NCBI RefSeq assembly: GCF_022179325.1
Contig: NZ_BPQQ01000031.1
Coordinates: forward strand, 306,220 to 370,219
DNA length: 64,000 nt
Direction of reading: 5' to 3'
Origin: Methylobacterium isbiliense
Lineage (GTDB): Bacteria > Pseudomonadota > Alphaproteobacteria > Rhizobiales > Beijerinckiaceae
Positions 1 to 8,836 of this stretch are shown here, in pieces. Numbering within the stretch: the stretch's first letter is position 1; every line of letters starts with the position of its first letter. Both the position numbers and the translations under genes were made by a program. The notes below the pieces were generated by a model. The model had not been told where the DNA came from. It saw only the letters and a list, made by a program, of their open reading frames with translations, and did no database searches.

Positions 1-468
1 ATCCTCGGCACCTTCTACGCGGTCGGCCTGTGGCTGATCGGCCTGAATTTCGGGGTGCTGATCGGGATGATCGCCGGCTTCCTGACGTTCATCCCGTATG
101 TGGGCTCGCTCACCGGCTTCCTGCTCTCGATCGGGGTGGCGATCGTCCAGTTCTGGCCGGACTGGACGTGGATCCTCGCCACGCTCGGCGTGTTCCTGGC
201 CGGGCAGTTCCTGGAGGGCAACGTCATCCAGCCCAAGCTCGTGGGGGACGCGGTGCGCCTGCATCCGGTCTGGCTGATGTTCGCGCTGCTCGCCTTCGGC
301 TCGCTGTTCGGCTTCCTCGGCCTGCTCCTGGCGGTGCCGATCGCGGCGGCGCTCGGCGTCATCGCCCGCTTCGCCGTGCGCCGCTACCTGGAGAGCGCCC
401 TCTACCGCGCCGACGCGCCGCCCCTGGCTCCGCCGCCCGTGGCGGAGATCGAGCAGCGCCGGGCCTAG
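1..468 (+). CDS. AI-2E family transporter (PerM/DUF20), C-terminal part
   Basis: Only the last 155 codons lie in the window; the reading frame is open from base 1, so the gene starts upstream. The visible part is highly hydrophobic, with at least three membrane segments and the block TFIPYVGSLTGF followed by EGNVIQPKLVGDAV and HPVW, which is characteristic of the C-terminal half of the AI-2E exporter/PerM permease family. It ends in a short proline-rich, probably cytoplasmic tail. The next gene, an Hda-like protein, starts 2 bases after the stop, so the two are very likely co-transcribed. The order permease, hda, ppk, ppx is common in Hyphomicrobiales. Substrate is unknown; members have been linked to autoinducer export or ion antiport, and nothing here decides between them. 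Confidence 0.88.
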   Translation: MLGTFYAVGLWLIGLNFGVLIGMIAGFLTFIPYVGSLTGFLLSIGVAIVQFWPDWTWILATLGVFLAGQFLEGNVIQPKLVGDAVRLHPVWLMFALLAFGSLFGFLGLLLAVPIAAALGVIARFAVRRYLESALYRADAPPLAPPPVAEIEQRRA

Positions 469-470
469 CG

Positions 471-1175
471 ATGCCGGAGACGCCCCGCCAGCTCGCCCTC
501 GACCTGCCGGTCGATCCCCGCTTCGGCGCCGAGGACTTCCTCGTCGGACCGGGCAACGAGGAGGCCTATGCGGCGATCGAGGCATGGCCCGACTGGCCCG
601 ACCCGGTGCTCGTGCTCACCGGCCCGCCGGGCAGCGGCAAGAGCCATCTCGCGGCGATCTGGGCGGCCCGCGCGGGGGCCGCGACCCTGCCGGCCTGTGC
701 GGTCACGCCCGCGGTGATCCCGGCGCTCGCCGGACAGGCCGCCCTGGTGATCGAGGATGCGGACAGGCCGGCGGGGCGCGACGAGGCGGCGCTGTTCCAC
801 CTCCTCAACCTCGCGCGCGAGCGCGGACTCAGCCTCGTCGTCACCGGTTCGGGGCCGGTCGAGGGCTGGGGCATCGGCACGGCGGATCTGCGCTCGCGCC
901 TGCGGCTCGCCCCCGGCGCGGCCATCGCCCCGCCGGACGAGTCCCTGCTGCGGGCGGTCCTCGTCAAGCTGTTCGTCGATCGCCAGATCGTGGTCGACAC
1001 CAGCGTCATCGACGCGCTGGCCCTGCGCCTCGACCGCTCGCTCGGGCGCGCCCGCGACGTGGTGGCGATCCTCGACCGCGAGGGCCTGAGCCGCGGCCGC
1101 CGCATCACCCGCCCGCTCGCCCTCGCGACCCTGGCGGCGCTGGAGCGGGAGGGAGAGGAGGCGGGCCCGGAATGA
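471..1175 (+). CDS. hda: DnaA-homologous regulator Hda/HdaA-like
   Basis: This 234-residue protein resembles the AAA+ part of DnaA without the DNA-binding domain IV, which is the make-up of Hda. Hda works with the DNA-polymerase clamp to stimulate ATP hydrolysis by DnaA and so prevents re-initiation of replication. A Walker A motif GPPGSGKS is at residues 51-58 and a Walker B-like VIEDAD at 93-98. The N-terminus carries QLALDLP, a good match to the clamp-binding motif QL-x-L-x-L/F that Hda proteins have at their start; this supports the ATG at 471. It lies 2 bases after the permease stop. About 96 bases separate it from ppk. The alternative, a DnaA-like loading factor of other function, is less likely. 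Confidence 0.85.
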   Translation: MPETPRQLALDLPVDPRFGAEDFLVGPGNEEAYAAIEAWPDWPDPVLVLTGPPGSGKSHLAAIWAARAGAATLPACAVTPAVIPALAGQAALVIEDADRPAGRDEAALFHLLNLARERGLSLVVTGSGPVEGWGIGTADLRSRLRLAPGAAIAPPDESLLRAVLVKLFVDRQIVVDTSVIDALALRLDRSLGRARDVVAILDREGLSRGRRITRPLALATLAALEREGEEAGPE

Positions 1176-1271
1176 GACGTCCTCGCCACCCCTTCATGCA
1201 AATGTCAAACTGACCTGTCACGCCCGCGCCACACCCCGCACGCGACAGTTCGAACTCAAGGAGGCTCCGCC

Positions 1272-3533
1272 GTGACAGGACCAGCAGCCGTCGCCAAGGC
1301 CGCCGAGGCCGCGGAAGAGATCCTGGACGGGACGGAGGCTCCTGCGCCCGGCGGGGCCGCGGAGCCGGCGGCGGGCGAGGAGGCGGTCGCGGCCGGCCGC
1401 GCCCTGCGCCAGGAGCCGGCCCGCTTCGTCAACCGCGAGCTCTCCTGGCTGCAGTTCAACCGGCGCGTTCTGGAGGAGGCCTCCAACACCGGTCATCCGC
1501 TGCTGGAGCAGCTGCGCTTCCTGTCCATCTCGGCCAACAACCTCGACGAGTTCTTCATGGTGCGGGTGGCGGGCCTGCACGATCAGGTGCGCGCGGGCAT
1601 CGCCACGCCGTCGCAGGACGGGCTCAGCCCCAGCGAGCAGCTGGCGCGCATCGGCGCCGAGGTGTCCGAACTCGCCCGCGACCAGCAGCGCCGCTGGCGG
1701 GAGCTGCGGGAGGACCTGCACCAGCACGGCATCGACCTCGTGGAGGCGCCGGGCCTGTCGGCCGAGGAGGCGACGTGGCTGGAGGAGTACTTCCTGCAGC
1801 ACATCTTCCCGGTGCTCACGCCGCTCGCCATCGACCCGGCCCACCCGTTCCCGTTCATCCCGAATCTCGGCTCGACGCTCGCCCTGATGCTGGTGCGGCC
1901 CCGCGACGGACGGGTGCTGCGGGCGCTGATCCGCCTGCCGTCCGTGATCGAGCGCTTCGTGCGCCTGCCCGACCTCGCCGGGACCGGCACCGCCCGCTTC
2001 ATCGCCATCGAGCAGGTGATCGTGCTGTTCACCAGCCGGCTCTTCCCGGGCTACCTCGTCCGGGGCCAGGGCGGCTTCCGGGTGGTGCGCGACTCCGATC
2101 TCGAAATCGAGGAGGAGGCCGAGGATCTGGTGCGCCACTTCGAGACGGCGCTCAAGCAGCGCCGTCGCGGCGTGGTCATCCGGCTCGAGGTCGATGCCGG
2201 GATGCCGGAGGATCTGCGCGCCTTCGTGGCCGACGAACTGGAGATCCCGGTCGACGCCATCTTCCTCGTCGAGGGCATGCTCGCCCTCAACGAACTGTCG
2301 CAGATCGTTGCGATCGACCGGCCGGACCTGAAGTTCAAGCCCTACAACCCGCGCTTCCCCGAGCGGATCCGGGAGAGCGGCGGCGATTGCTTCGCGGCCA
2401 TCCGGCAGAAGGACATCATCGTCCACCACCCCTACGAATCCTTCGACGTGGTGGTGCAGTTCCTCACCCAGGCGGCCCGCGACCCGAACGTGGTCGCGAT
2501 CAAGCAGACGCTCTACCGCACCTCCTCGAACTCCCCCGTCGTGGCGGCGCTGGCGGAGGCGGCGGAGGCCGGCAAGTCGGTCACGGCCCTGGTCGAGCTG
2601 AAGGCGCGCTTCGACGAGGAGGCCAACATCCGCTGGGCGCGCAACCTGGAGAAGGCCGGCGCGCAGGTGGTGTTCGGATTCATCGAGCTGAAGACCCACG
2701 CCAAGCTCTCGATGGTGGTGCGCCGCGAGGGCGACAAGCTCGTGACCTACTGCCACGTCGGCACGGGCAACTACCACCCGATCACCGCGCGCATCTACAC
2801 CGACCTGTCGTTCTTCACCGCCGACCCGGTGATCGCCCGGGACGTCTCGCGCGTGTTCAACTTCATCACCGGCTACGCCGAACCGGCCGAGCTGGAGCGC
2901 ATGGCGGTCTCGCCGCTCACGCTCAAGCCGCGCCTGCTCCACCACATCGAGGAGGAGGTGGCCCACGCCAAGGCCGGCCGCCCCGCCGCCATCTGGATCA
3001 AGTGCAACTCGCTGGTCGACGCCCAGATCATCGATGCGCTCTACGACGCGAGCCAGGCGGGCGTGCAGATCGACTGCATCGTGCGCGGCATCTGCTGCCT
3101 CCGGCCGGGCGTGCCGGGCCTGTCCGAGACCATCCGGGTGAAGTCGATCGTCGGGCGCTTTCTGGAGCACACCCGGGTCTACGCCTTCGGCAACGGGGCC
3201 GGCCTACCGCACCCCAAGGCGCGGCTCTACATCTCCTCGGCCGACCTGATGAGCCGCAACCTCGACCGGCGGGTTGAATCGCTTCTGCCGATCCTCAACC
3301 CAACCGTGCACCAACAGGTACTCGACCAGATCATGATCGCGAATCTTCTGGATAACGAGCAGAGCTGGCGGGTGCTGGCCTCGGGCGCGAGCGAGCGCGT
3401 GCAGCCGGCCGAGGGCGAGGAACCCTTCAACGCGCACAAGTATTTCATGACGAACCCGAGCCTGTCCGGGCGCGGGAAGGCGTCCAAGAAATCGAGCCCG
3501 CGGGCTCTGAGCCGGCGCGCCCAGCGCGGCTGA
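1272..3533 (+). CDS. ppk: Polyphosphate kinase 1
   Basis: PPK1 reversibly transfers the terminal phosphate of ATP to a growing polyphosphate chain. The 753-residue protein has the usual family size. An alanine/glutamate-rich N-terminal extension of about 50 residues precedes the conserved opening [17 protein letters not shown]. The phospholipase-D-like catalytic half carries both histidine motifs: THAKLS, whose His476 is the expected phosphorylated residue, and HPKARLYIS with His647. The conserved arginine/asparagine stretch [12 protein letters not shown] follows. The GTG at 1272 is the chosen start: it has AAGGAGG at 1259-1265. The tail is basic (GKASKKSS) and probably disordered. The exopolyphosphatase gene follows about 95 bases later, so synthesis and breakdown of polyphosphate are encoded together. 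Confidence 0.96.
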   Translation: MTGPAAVAKAAEAAEEILDGTEAPAPGGAAEPAAGEEAVAAGRALRQEPARFVNRELSWLQFNRRVLEEASNTGHPLLEQLRFLSISANNLDEFFMVRVAGLHDQVRAGIATPSQDGLSPSEQLARIGAEVSELARDQQRRWRELREDLHQHGIDLVEAPGLSAEEATWLEEYFLQHIFPVLTPLAIDPAHPFPFIPNLGSTLALMLVRPRDGRVLRALIRLPSVIERFVRLPDLAGTGTARFIAIEQVIVLFTSRLFPGYLVRGQGGFRVVRDSDLEIEEEAEDLVRHFETALKQRRRGVVIRLEVDAGMPEDLRAFVADELEIPVDAIFLVEGMLALNELSQIVAIDRPDLKFKPYNPRFPERIRESGGDCFAAIRQKDIIVHHPYESFDVVVQFLTQAARDPNVVAIKQTLYRTSSNSPVVAALAEAAEAGKSVTALVELKARFDEEANIRWARNLEKAGAQVVFGFIELKTHAKLSMVVRREGDKLVTYCHVGTGNYHPITARIYTDLSFFTADPVIARDVSRVFNFITGYAEPAELERMAVSPLTLKPRLLHHIEEEVAHAKAGRPAAIWIKCNSLVDAQIIDALYDASQAGVQIDCIVRGICCLRPGVPGLSETIRVKSIVGRFLEHTRVYAFGNGAGLPHPKARLYISSADLMSRNLDRRVESLLPILNPTVHQQVLDQIMIANLLDNEQSWRVLASGASERVQPAEGEEPFNAHKYFMTNPSLSGRGKASKKSSPRALSRRAQRG

Positions 3534-3627
3534 CAGGGCGGCGCCTTTTCCGCCATAAGGACCCCCTCGACCGGGGAGGGCGCGGGCACGCGCTTTCGCC
3601 ACCCTCGCCGCCCGCACGAGGATCCGG

Positions 3628-5172
3628 ATGGGCCTGCATTCCGCCGCACCCGCACACGTCCCGACGCAGGCCGCCCTGGCCCGCGTCGCGCCCGGCGAAC
3701 CCATCGCCATCATCGATATCGGCTCGAACTCGGTGCGCCTCGTGGCCTATGCGGGCCTCAGCCGGGCGCCGACGCCGCTCTACAACGAGAAGGTCCTGTG
3801 CGGGCTCGGCCGCAACGTTCTCTCGACGGGGCGGCTGCACGAGGAGGGGATGCGCCGGGCGCTGCAGGCCCTGGCGCGGTTCCGCGAGCTCTGCCGCACC
3901 ATCCGGGTCGGGCGCACCTTCGTGCTCGCCACCGCCGCCGCGCGCGACGCGGAGAACGGGCCGGCCTTCCTCGAAGCCGCGGAAGCGGCCTGCGGCGAGC
4001 CGATCCAGCTCCTCTCCGGCCGGCGCGAGGCGGAGCTGTCGGCCTTCGGGGTGATCGCGGGCTTCCATTCCCCGGACGGGGTAGTGGGAGACCTCGGCGG
4101 CGGCTCGCTCGAACTCGTGGACGTGCGGGGGGCCGCGGTCGGCCGGGGCGTGACGACGCCGCTCGGCGGGCTGGCGCTGCAGGACCTCAGCGGCAATTCG
4201 GTCAAGAAGGCGCGCAAGATCGCCGCCGACACGCTCAGGAAGGCCGCGCCGCAGCTCGAAACGCTGCGCGGCCGCACCTTCTACGCGGTCGGCGGCACGT
4301 GGCGGGCGCTCGCGCGGCTGCAGCAGGCGGCGCGCAACTACCCGCTGCGCGTCATGCACGGCTACAGCATCGATCCGGCGGAGGAGCTGAAGTTCCTCGA
4401 CATGGTCGAGAGCGTCGATGCCGCGACGCTGGCGGCCGTCGAGAGCGTGTCGGAAGCGCGCCGGCCGCTCCTCGCCTTCGGGGCCGTGGTGCTGGAGGAG
4501 ATCATCCGCACCGGCCGCCCGCGCGAGATCGCCATCTCGGCCACGGGGGTGCGCGAGGGGCTCCTGTACGAACTCCTCGATCCGGCGAGCCGCGGCCTCG
4601 ATCCGCTCCTCGTCGCGGCCGGCGACCTCAACCGCCTGCGCGCGCGCTGCCCCGGGCACGGGCCGGAACTGCAGGACTGGACCGACGCCTTCATGGCGAG
4701 CCTCGACACGCCCGAGACCGCCGACGAGCGCCGCCTGCGCCACGCCGCCTGTCTGCTCGCCGATGTCGGCTGGCGCACCCATCCGGATTATCGCGGCGAG
4801 CAGAGCCTCAACCTGATCGCCCACGGCGCCTTCGTGGGCATCGACCATCCGGGCCGGGCCTACCTGGCGGTGTCGGTGTTCTTCCGCCACGAGGGCGTGG
4901 CCCCCGAGAAGGCGAGCCCGACCCTGCGCCAGCTCGCCGGCGCCCGGCTGTTCGAGCAGGCGCGCCTGCTCGGCGCGGCCCTGCGCGTGGCCTTCCCGAT
5001 CTCGGTGGCGATGGAAGGGGTGCTGCCGCGCACCCCGCTGGTGGTGGAGAACGGCGCGCTGGTGCTCCACCTGCCCGAAGACCTGCGCGCGCTCGCGAGC
5101 GACCGCCTCTCCAGCCGCCTGCGGGGGCTCGCGCGCCTGCTCGGCGTGGAGGCGCGGATCGCGGTGGCGTGA
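3628..5172 (+). CDS. ppx: Exopolyphosphatase / GppA-type phosphatase
   Basis: The 514-residue protein belongs to the ASKHA-fold Ppx/GppA family, which releases phosphate from polyphosphate ends and in some members hydrolyses pppGpp. The first phosphate-binding loop DIGSNSVRL is at residues 30-38 and the second, GDLGGGSLEL, begins near residue 154. The C-terminal half is the helical, HD-like extension found in longer Ppx proteins (LRHAACLLADVGW and the LIAHGAFVGIDH region). Start is the ATG at 3628, preceded by GAGGATCCGG. It lies downstream of ppk on the same strand, which supports an exopolyphosphatase over a guanosine pentaphosphatase, although the sequence alone cannot exclude dual activity. 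Confidence 0.94.
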   Translation: MGLHSAAPAHVPTQAALARVAPGEPIAIIDIGSNSVRLVAYAGLSRAPTPLYNEKVLCGLGRNVLSTGRLHEEGMRRALQALARFRELCRTIRVGRTFVLATAAARDAENGPAFLEAAEAACGEPIQLLSGRREAELSAFGVIAGFHSPDGVVGDLGGGSLELVDVRGAAVGRGVTTPLGGLALQDLSGNSVKKARKIAADTLRKAAPQLETLRGRTFYAVGGTWRALARLQQAARNYPLRVMHGYSIDPAEELKFLDMVESVDAATLAAVESVSEARRPLLAFGAVVLEEIIRTGRPREIAISATGVREGLLYELLDPASRGLDPLLVAAGDLNRLRARCPGHGPELQDWTDAFMASLDTPETADERRLRHAACLLADVGWRTHPDYRGEQSLNLIAHGAFVGIDHPGRAYLAVSVFFRHEGVAPEKASPTLRQLAGARLFEQARLLGAALRVAFPISVAMEGVLPRTPLVVENGALVLHLPEDLRALASDRLSSRLRGLARLLGVEARIAVA

Positions 5173-5238
5173 CGCCGGCCCGCACCCGGCCCGACGGCGG
5201 CACGCACGATCCGCCGAACCCCTGAACCCGGAGATGTC

Positions 5239-6522
5239 ATGCCCCTCGATCCTGCCCTGCGCGACCGGATCGCCGCTTCGGTCGAAGACGGTTTCAAGGA
5301 TCAGGTCGCCCATACCCAGGCCCTGGTCCGCTTCCCCTCGACACGCGGCGACGAGCAGGCGATCCAGGATTTCGTCTTCCGGTCCTTCCGCGACCGGGGC
5401 TGGGCGATGGACCGCTTCGGCATGGACCGCGCGCAGATCGAGGCGCATCCGGGTGGCGCCGCGTTCTCGCCGGCCCATTCCGACGCCCCGATCGTCGTCG
5501 GCATCCATCGGCCGAAGCGGGAGACCGGCCGCTCGCTGATCCTCCAGGCCCATGTCGACGTGGTGCCGGCGGGTCCCGCCGATCTCTGGACGCATCCGCC
5601 CTTCGATCCGGTGGTGGAGGGCGACTGGCTCTACGGGCGCGGCGGCGCCGACATGAAGGCCGGGCATGCGGCCAACCTGTTCGTCATGGACGCGCTGCGC
5701 CGCATCGGCCTCCAGCCGGCCGCGACCGTGACGCTGCAATCGGTGGTCGAGGAGGAATCCACCGGCAACGGCGCCCTGATGACCCATCTGCGCGGCTACC
5801 GGGCGGATGCGGTGCTGATCCCCGAGCCCGAGGACGAGAAGCTGGTGCGGGCCAATACCGGCGTGCTCTGGTTCCAGGTCGAGGTGCGCGGGCGTCCGGT
5901 CCACGTGCGCGAGATGGGCACGGGCGCCAACGCCATCGACGCCGCCTACCGGGTGATCGGCGCCCTGCGCGCCCTGGAGGAGCGCTGGAACGCCGCCAAG
6001 GCGGGCCGCCCGCACTTCGAGGGCGAGGCGCACCCGATCAACCTCAACATCGGCCGCATCGAGGGCGGCGACTGGGCCTCCTCGGTGCCCGCCTGGTGCC
6101 GGATCGACTGCCGCATCGCGATCTATCCCGGCACGCAAGCCGCCGAGGCCGCCCGCGAGATCGAGGCCGCCATCCGCGACTTCGCCCGCGCCGATCCCTT
6201 CCTGTCGAACACCCCGCCGCGCGTCACCTTCAACGGCTTCTTCGCCGAAGGCTACGAGCTGGCGGAAGGGTCGGAGGCGGAAGCCGTGCTCGGCCGCGCG
6301 CATCAGGCGGCGACCGGCGCGCCGCTGCGGAGCTTCATGACGGCCGGCTACCTCGATACGCGGGTGCATGCCCTCTACGACCGCGTGCCGGCCCTCTGCT
6401 ACGGGCCGGTGAGCGAGAACATCCACGGCTTCGACGAGCGCGTCAGCCTGTCCTCGCTCCAGCGCATCACCACCGCGATGGCGCTGTTCGTCGCCGAGTG
6501 GTGCGGGGTGGAGGACGCCTGA
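5239..6522 (+). CDS. ArgE/DapE-family M20 deacylase
   Basis: A 427-residue zinc-dependent hydrolase of peptidase family M20. The metal-binding and catalytic signature is intact: HVDVVPAG with His105 and Asp107, GADMKAG with bridging Asp138, and the glutamate pair EEES at 171-174 that supplies the general base and a ligand. A dimerisation domain fits between about residues 210 and 330. The closest family description is the ArgE/DapE-like group of acetylornithine or succinyl-diaminopimelate deacylases and related amidohydrolases. No lysine or arginine biosynthesis gene is nearby, so the true substrate is open and the enzyme should not be named argE or dapE. It starts 66 bases after ppx with GGAGATGTC before the ATG at 5239. 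Confidence 0.88.
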   Translation: MPLDPALRDRIAASVEDGFKDQVAHTQALVRFPSTRGDEQAIQDFVFRSFRDRGWAMDRFGMDRAQIEAHPGGAAFSPAHSDAPIVVGIHRPKRETGRSLILQAHVDVVPAGPADLWTHPPFDPVVEGDWLYGRGGADMKAGHAANLFVMDALRRIGLQPAATVTLQSVVEEESTGNGALMTHLRGYRADAVLIPEPEDEKLVRANTGVLWFQVEVRGRPVHVREMGTGANAIDAAYRVIGALRALEERWNAAKAGRPHFEGEAHPINLNIGRIEGGDWASSVPAWCRIDCRIAIYPGTQAAEAAREIEAAIRDFARADPFLSNTPPRVTFNGFFAEGYELAEGSEAEAVLGRAHQAATGAPLRSFMTAGYLDTRVHALYDRVPALCYGPVSENIHGFDERVSLSSLQRITTAMALFVAEWCGVEDA

Positions 6523-6605
6523 TCCGTTCCGGCTCCGCTTGACTGCGGGCCGGAGCGGTGCGAGTGGCGCGCCCCAACCGACGTCAGCAGGGCAGGAAAT
6601 CGTCC

Positions 6606-7541
6606 GTGTCGCGCGCCTTCATCTTTCCGGGCCAGGGCAGCCAAGCCGTCGGCATGGGTGCCGGCCTCGCCCAGGATCACGCCGCCGCCCGCGCGGTCTT
6701 CGCCGAGGTGGACGAGGCGCTGGGCCAGAACCTCTCGCGCCTGATGTTCGAGGGCCCGGCGGACGACCTCACCCTCACGGCGAACGCCCAGCCCGCCCTG
6801 ATGGCCGCAAGCCTCGCGGCCCTGCGGGTGCTGGAGGCCGAGCGCGGCCTCGACCTCGCCCGCGACGTCGCGCTCGTCGCGGGCCATTCGCTCGGCGAGT
6901 ACAGCGCGCTCGCGGCGGCCGGCGCCCTCACGCTCGCCGACACGGCGCGCCTCCTGCGCCTGCGCGGCGAGGCGATGCAGCGCGCCGTGCCGGTGGGCAC
7001 CGGCGCGATGGCCGCCCTGCTCGGCCTCGACATCGAGGCGGCCGAGGAGATCGCGGGCGAGGCCGAGCAGGGCGAGGTCTGCGACGTCGCCAACGACAAC
7101 GGGGCCGGTCAGGTGGTGGTCTCGGGTCATCGCGCCGCGGTCGAGCGCGCGGTGGCGCTGGCGCAGGGCCGCGGCGCCAAGCGCGCCGTCATGCTTAACG
7201 TCTCGGCCCCCTTCCACTGCGCCCTGATGGGGCCGGCGGCCGAGACGATGCGGGCCGCCCTCGATCAGGTCGAGATCACCGCCGCCGCGGTGCCGGTGGT
7301 GGCCAACGTGCTCGCCGCCCCGATCCGCGAGCCCGCCGCGATCCGCGACGCGCTGGTGCGTCAGGTGACCGGAACCGTGCGCTGGCGCGAATGCGTCGCC
7401 GCGATGGCGGCGGCGGGCGTCGATGCCTTCTACGAGGTCGGCACCGGCAAGGTGCTCTCCGGCCTCGTCAAGCGGATCGCCTCGGGCGCGACCGCCACGT
7501 CCGTCGGCACGCCGGCCGACATCGCCGCCTTCCGCCTCTGA
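6606..7541 (+). CDS. fabD: Malonyl-CoA:ACP transacylase
   Basis: FabD loads malonyl groups from CoA onto acyl carrier protein, supplying the extender unit for type II fatty-acid synthesis in the cytoplasm. The protein opens with the typical FIFPGQGSQAVGMG. The nucleophilic serine is in GHSLGEYS (Ser95) and the catalytic histidine is in SAPFHCALM (His204). At 311 residues it has normal length. The frame is open further upstream to a GTG at 6558, but the GTG at 6606 gives the canonical N-terminus MSRAFIFPG and has CAGGAAA at a suitable distance, so it is preferred. fabG follows after 16 bases, then acpP and fabF: a standard fab cluster. Confidence 0.95.
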   Translation: MSRAFIFPGQGSQAVGMGAGLAQDHAAARAVFAEVDEALGQNLSRLMFEGPADDLTLTANAQPALMAASLAALRVLEAERGLDLARDVALVAGHSLGEYSALAAAGALTLADTARLLRLRGEAMQRAVPVGTGAMAALLGLDIEAAEEIAGEAEQGEVCDVANDNGAGQVVVSGHRAAVERAVALAQGRGAKRAVMLNVSAPFHCALMGPAAETMRAALDQVEITAAAVPVVANVLAAPIREPAAIRDALVRQVTGTVRWRECVAAMAAAGVDAFYEVGTGKVLSGLVKRIASGATATSVGTPADIAAFRL

Positions 7542-7557
7542 ACGGGACCTGATCCGC

Positions 7558-8298
7558 ATGTTCGCTCTCACCGGCCGCAAGGCCCTCGTCACCGGCGCCA
7601 CCGGCGGCCTCGGCGGCGCCATCGCCCGCGCCTTCCACGCGCAGGGCGCCGACGTGGCGATCTCGGGCACGCGCCGCGAGGCGCTCGATGCCCTGAGGGC
7701 CGAACTCGGGGGCGAGCGGGTGCACGTGGTCGAGGCCAACCTCGCCGACACGGCGGCGGTGGAGGGACTCGTGCCGGCCGCCGAGGCGGCGCTCGGCGGC
7801 CTCGACATCCTGGTCAACAACGCCGGCATCACCCGCGACAACCTCTTCCTGCGCATGAAGGACGAGGAGTGGGACAGCGTGATCGCCGTGAACCTGACGG
7901 CCGCCTTCCGGCTGTCGCGGGCGGCGGTGAAGGGCATGATGCGCCGCCGCTACGGCCGCGTCGTCAATATCGGCTCGGTGGTGGGCTCCACCGGCAATGC
8001 CGGCCAGGGCAACTACGCGGCCGCCAAGGCCGGCCTCGTCGGCCTCACCAAGGCCCTGGCCGCGGAGGTCGCGAGCCGGAAGATCACCGTGAACTGCATC
8101 GCTCCCGGCTTCATCGCCTCGCCGATGACCGATGCGCTCAACGAGAAGCAGCGCGACGGCATCCTCGCCACGGTGCCGATGGGCCGGCTCGGCGAGGGGG
8201 CCGAGGTCGCGGCGGCGGCCGTCTACCTCGCCTCGGACGAGGCCGGCTACGTCACCGGCCACACCCTCCACGTCAACGGCGGCATGGCGATGCTCTGA
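7558..8298 (+). CDS. fabG: 3-oxoacyl-ACP reductase
   Basis: FabG reduces 3-oxoacyl-ACP to (R)-3-hydroxyacyl-ACP with NADPH, the first reduction of each elongation cycle. It is a 246-residue classical short-chain dehydrogenase. The Rossmann glycine motif TGATGGLGGAIA follows the start. NNAGITRDN is the conserved structural motif. The catalytic set is completed by the serine in GSVVGSTG and by Tyr153 and Lys157 in NYAAAKAG. The C-terminal INVNG/HVNGGMAML ending is typical of FabG and distinguishes it from generic short-chain dehydrogenases. Position between fabD and acpP confirms the assignment. The gap to fabD is only 16 bases, suggesting one transcript. Confidence 0.96.
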   Translation: MFALTGRKALVTGATGGLGGAIARAFHAQGADVAISGTRREALDALRAELGGERVHVVEANLADTAAVEGLVPAAEAALGGLDILVNNAGITRDNLFLRMKDEEWDSVIAVNLTAAFRLSRAAVKGMMRRRYGRVVNIGSVVGSTGNAGQGNYAAAKAGLVGLTKALAAEVASRKITVNCIAPGFIASPMTDALNEKQRDGILATVPMGRLGEGAEVAAAAVYLASDEAGYVTGHTLHVNGGMAML

Positions 8299-8532
8299 GG
8301 GGCCTGAATATCGGCCTCCCGACCGCCTGAACCGGTGCTGAACCGCCTCTCGCCAGGGCGGAATCCCTGTGTTAAGCACCCGGCCGGCCGTACAAGGGGA
8401 TTGACGGTCCGGCCGTCTGCGGCTTTCCACGACACCGCCGGCCGGGACACCGGCCGCATCACCAGCTTCCGGGGCAAGCCGGCCCAGGCGCGGCACCCCG
8501 CTCTCTCCACGAGACCAACCGAGGACCATCAG

Positions 8533-8769
8533 ATGAGCGATATCGCGGACCGGGTGAAGAAGATCGTTGTCGAGCACCTCGGCGTGGAGGCCGAGAAGGT
8601 GACCGAGAACGCGAACTTCATCGACGATCTGGGGGCCGACAGCCTCGATACGGTCGAGCTGGTGATGGCGTTCGAGGAAGAGTTCAACGTCGAGATCCCG
8701 GACGACGCGGCCGAGACGATCCAGACGGTCGGCGACGCGATCAAGTTCCTGGAGAAGAACTCCGCCTGA
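8533..8769 (+). CDS. acpP: Acyl carrier protein
   Basis: A 78-residue acidic carrier protein. The 4'-phosphopantetheine attachment serine is Ser37 in [13 protein letters not shown], the canonical motif, and the helix-2/helix-3 region [15 protein letters not shown] is typical of AcpP. It shuttles all acyl intermediates of fatty-acid synthesis and also feeds acyl-ACP-dependent enzymes such as the OlsB-like protein encoded at 37821-38831. The ATG at 8533 is preceded by GAGGACCATC. A 234-base gap separates it from fabG, larger than elsewhere in the cluster, so acpP probably has its own promoter, as is usual for this highly expressed gene. A TTGACG hexamer at 8401 is a possible -35 element, but no convincing -10 partner was found. 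Confidence 0.97.
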   Translation: MSDIADRVKKIVVEHLGVEAEKVTENANFIDDLGADSLDTVELVMAFEEEFNVEIPDDAAETIQTVGDAIKFLEKNSA

Positions 8770-8836
8770 GGGTTCGGAGTTCTCACACGTCGGAGCGTCG
8801 GGCGAAGCGCCAATGGGATCGGGTCGGGATAACGCG

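Noticed and set aside
1218-3170. 650-codon open frame antisense to ppk
   Set aside because: Long antisense frames are expected at this GC content. Composition (His, Arg and Glu runs without hydrophobic cores) is not protein-like and ppk itself is certain.
3445-6426. 993-codon open frame antisense to ppx and the M20 gene
   Set aside because: Mirror of two well-supported genes, with implausible amino-acid composition and no recognisable motif.
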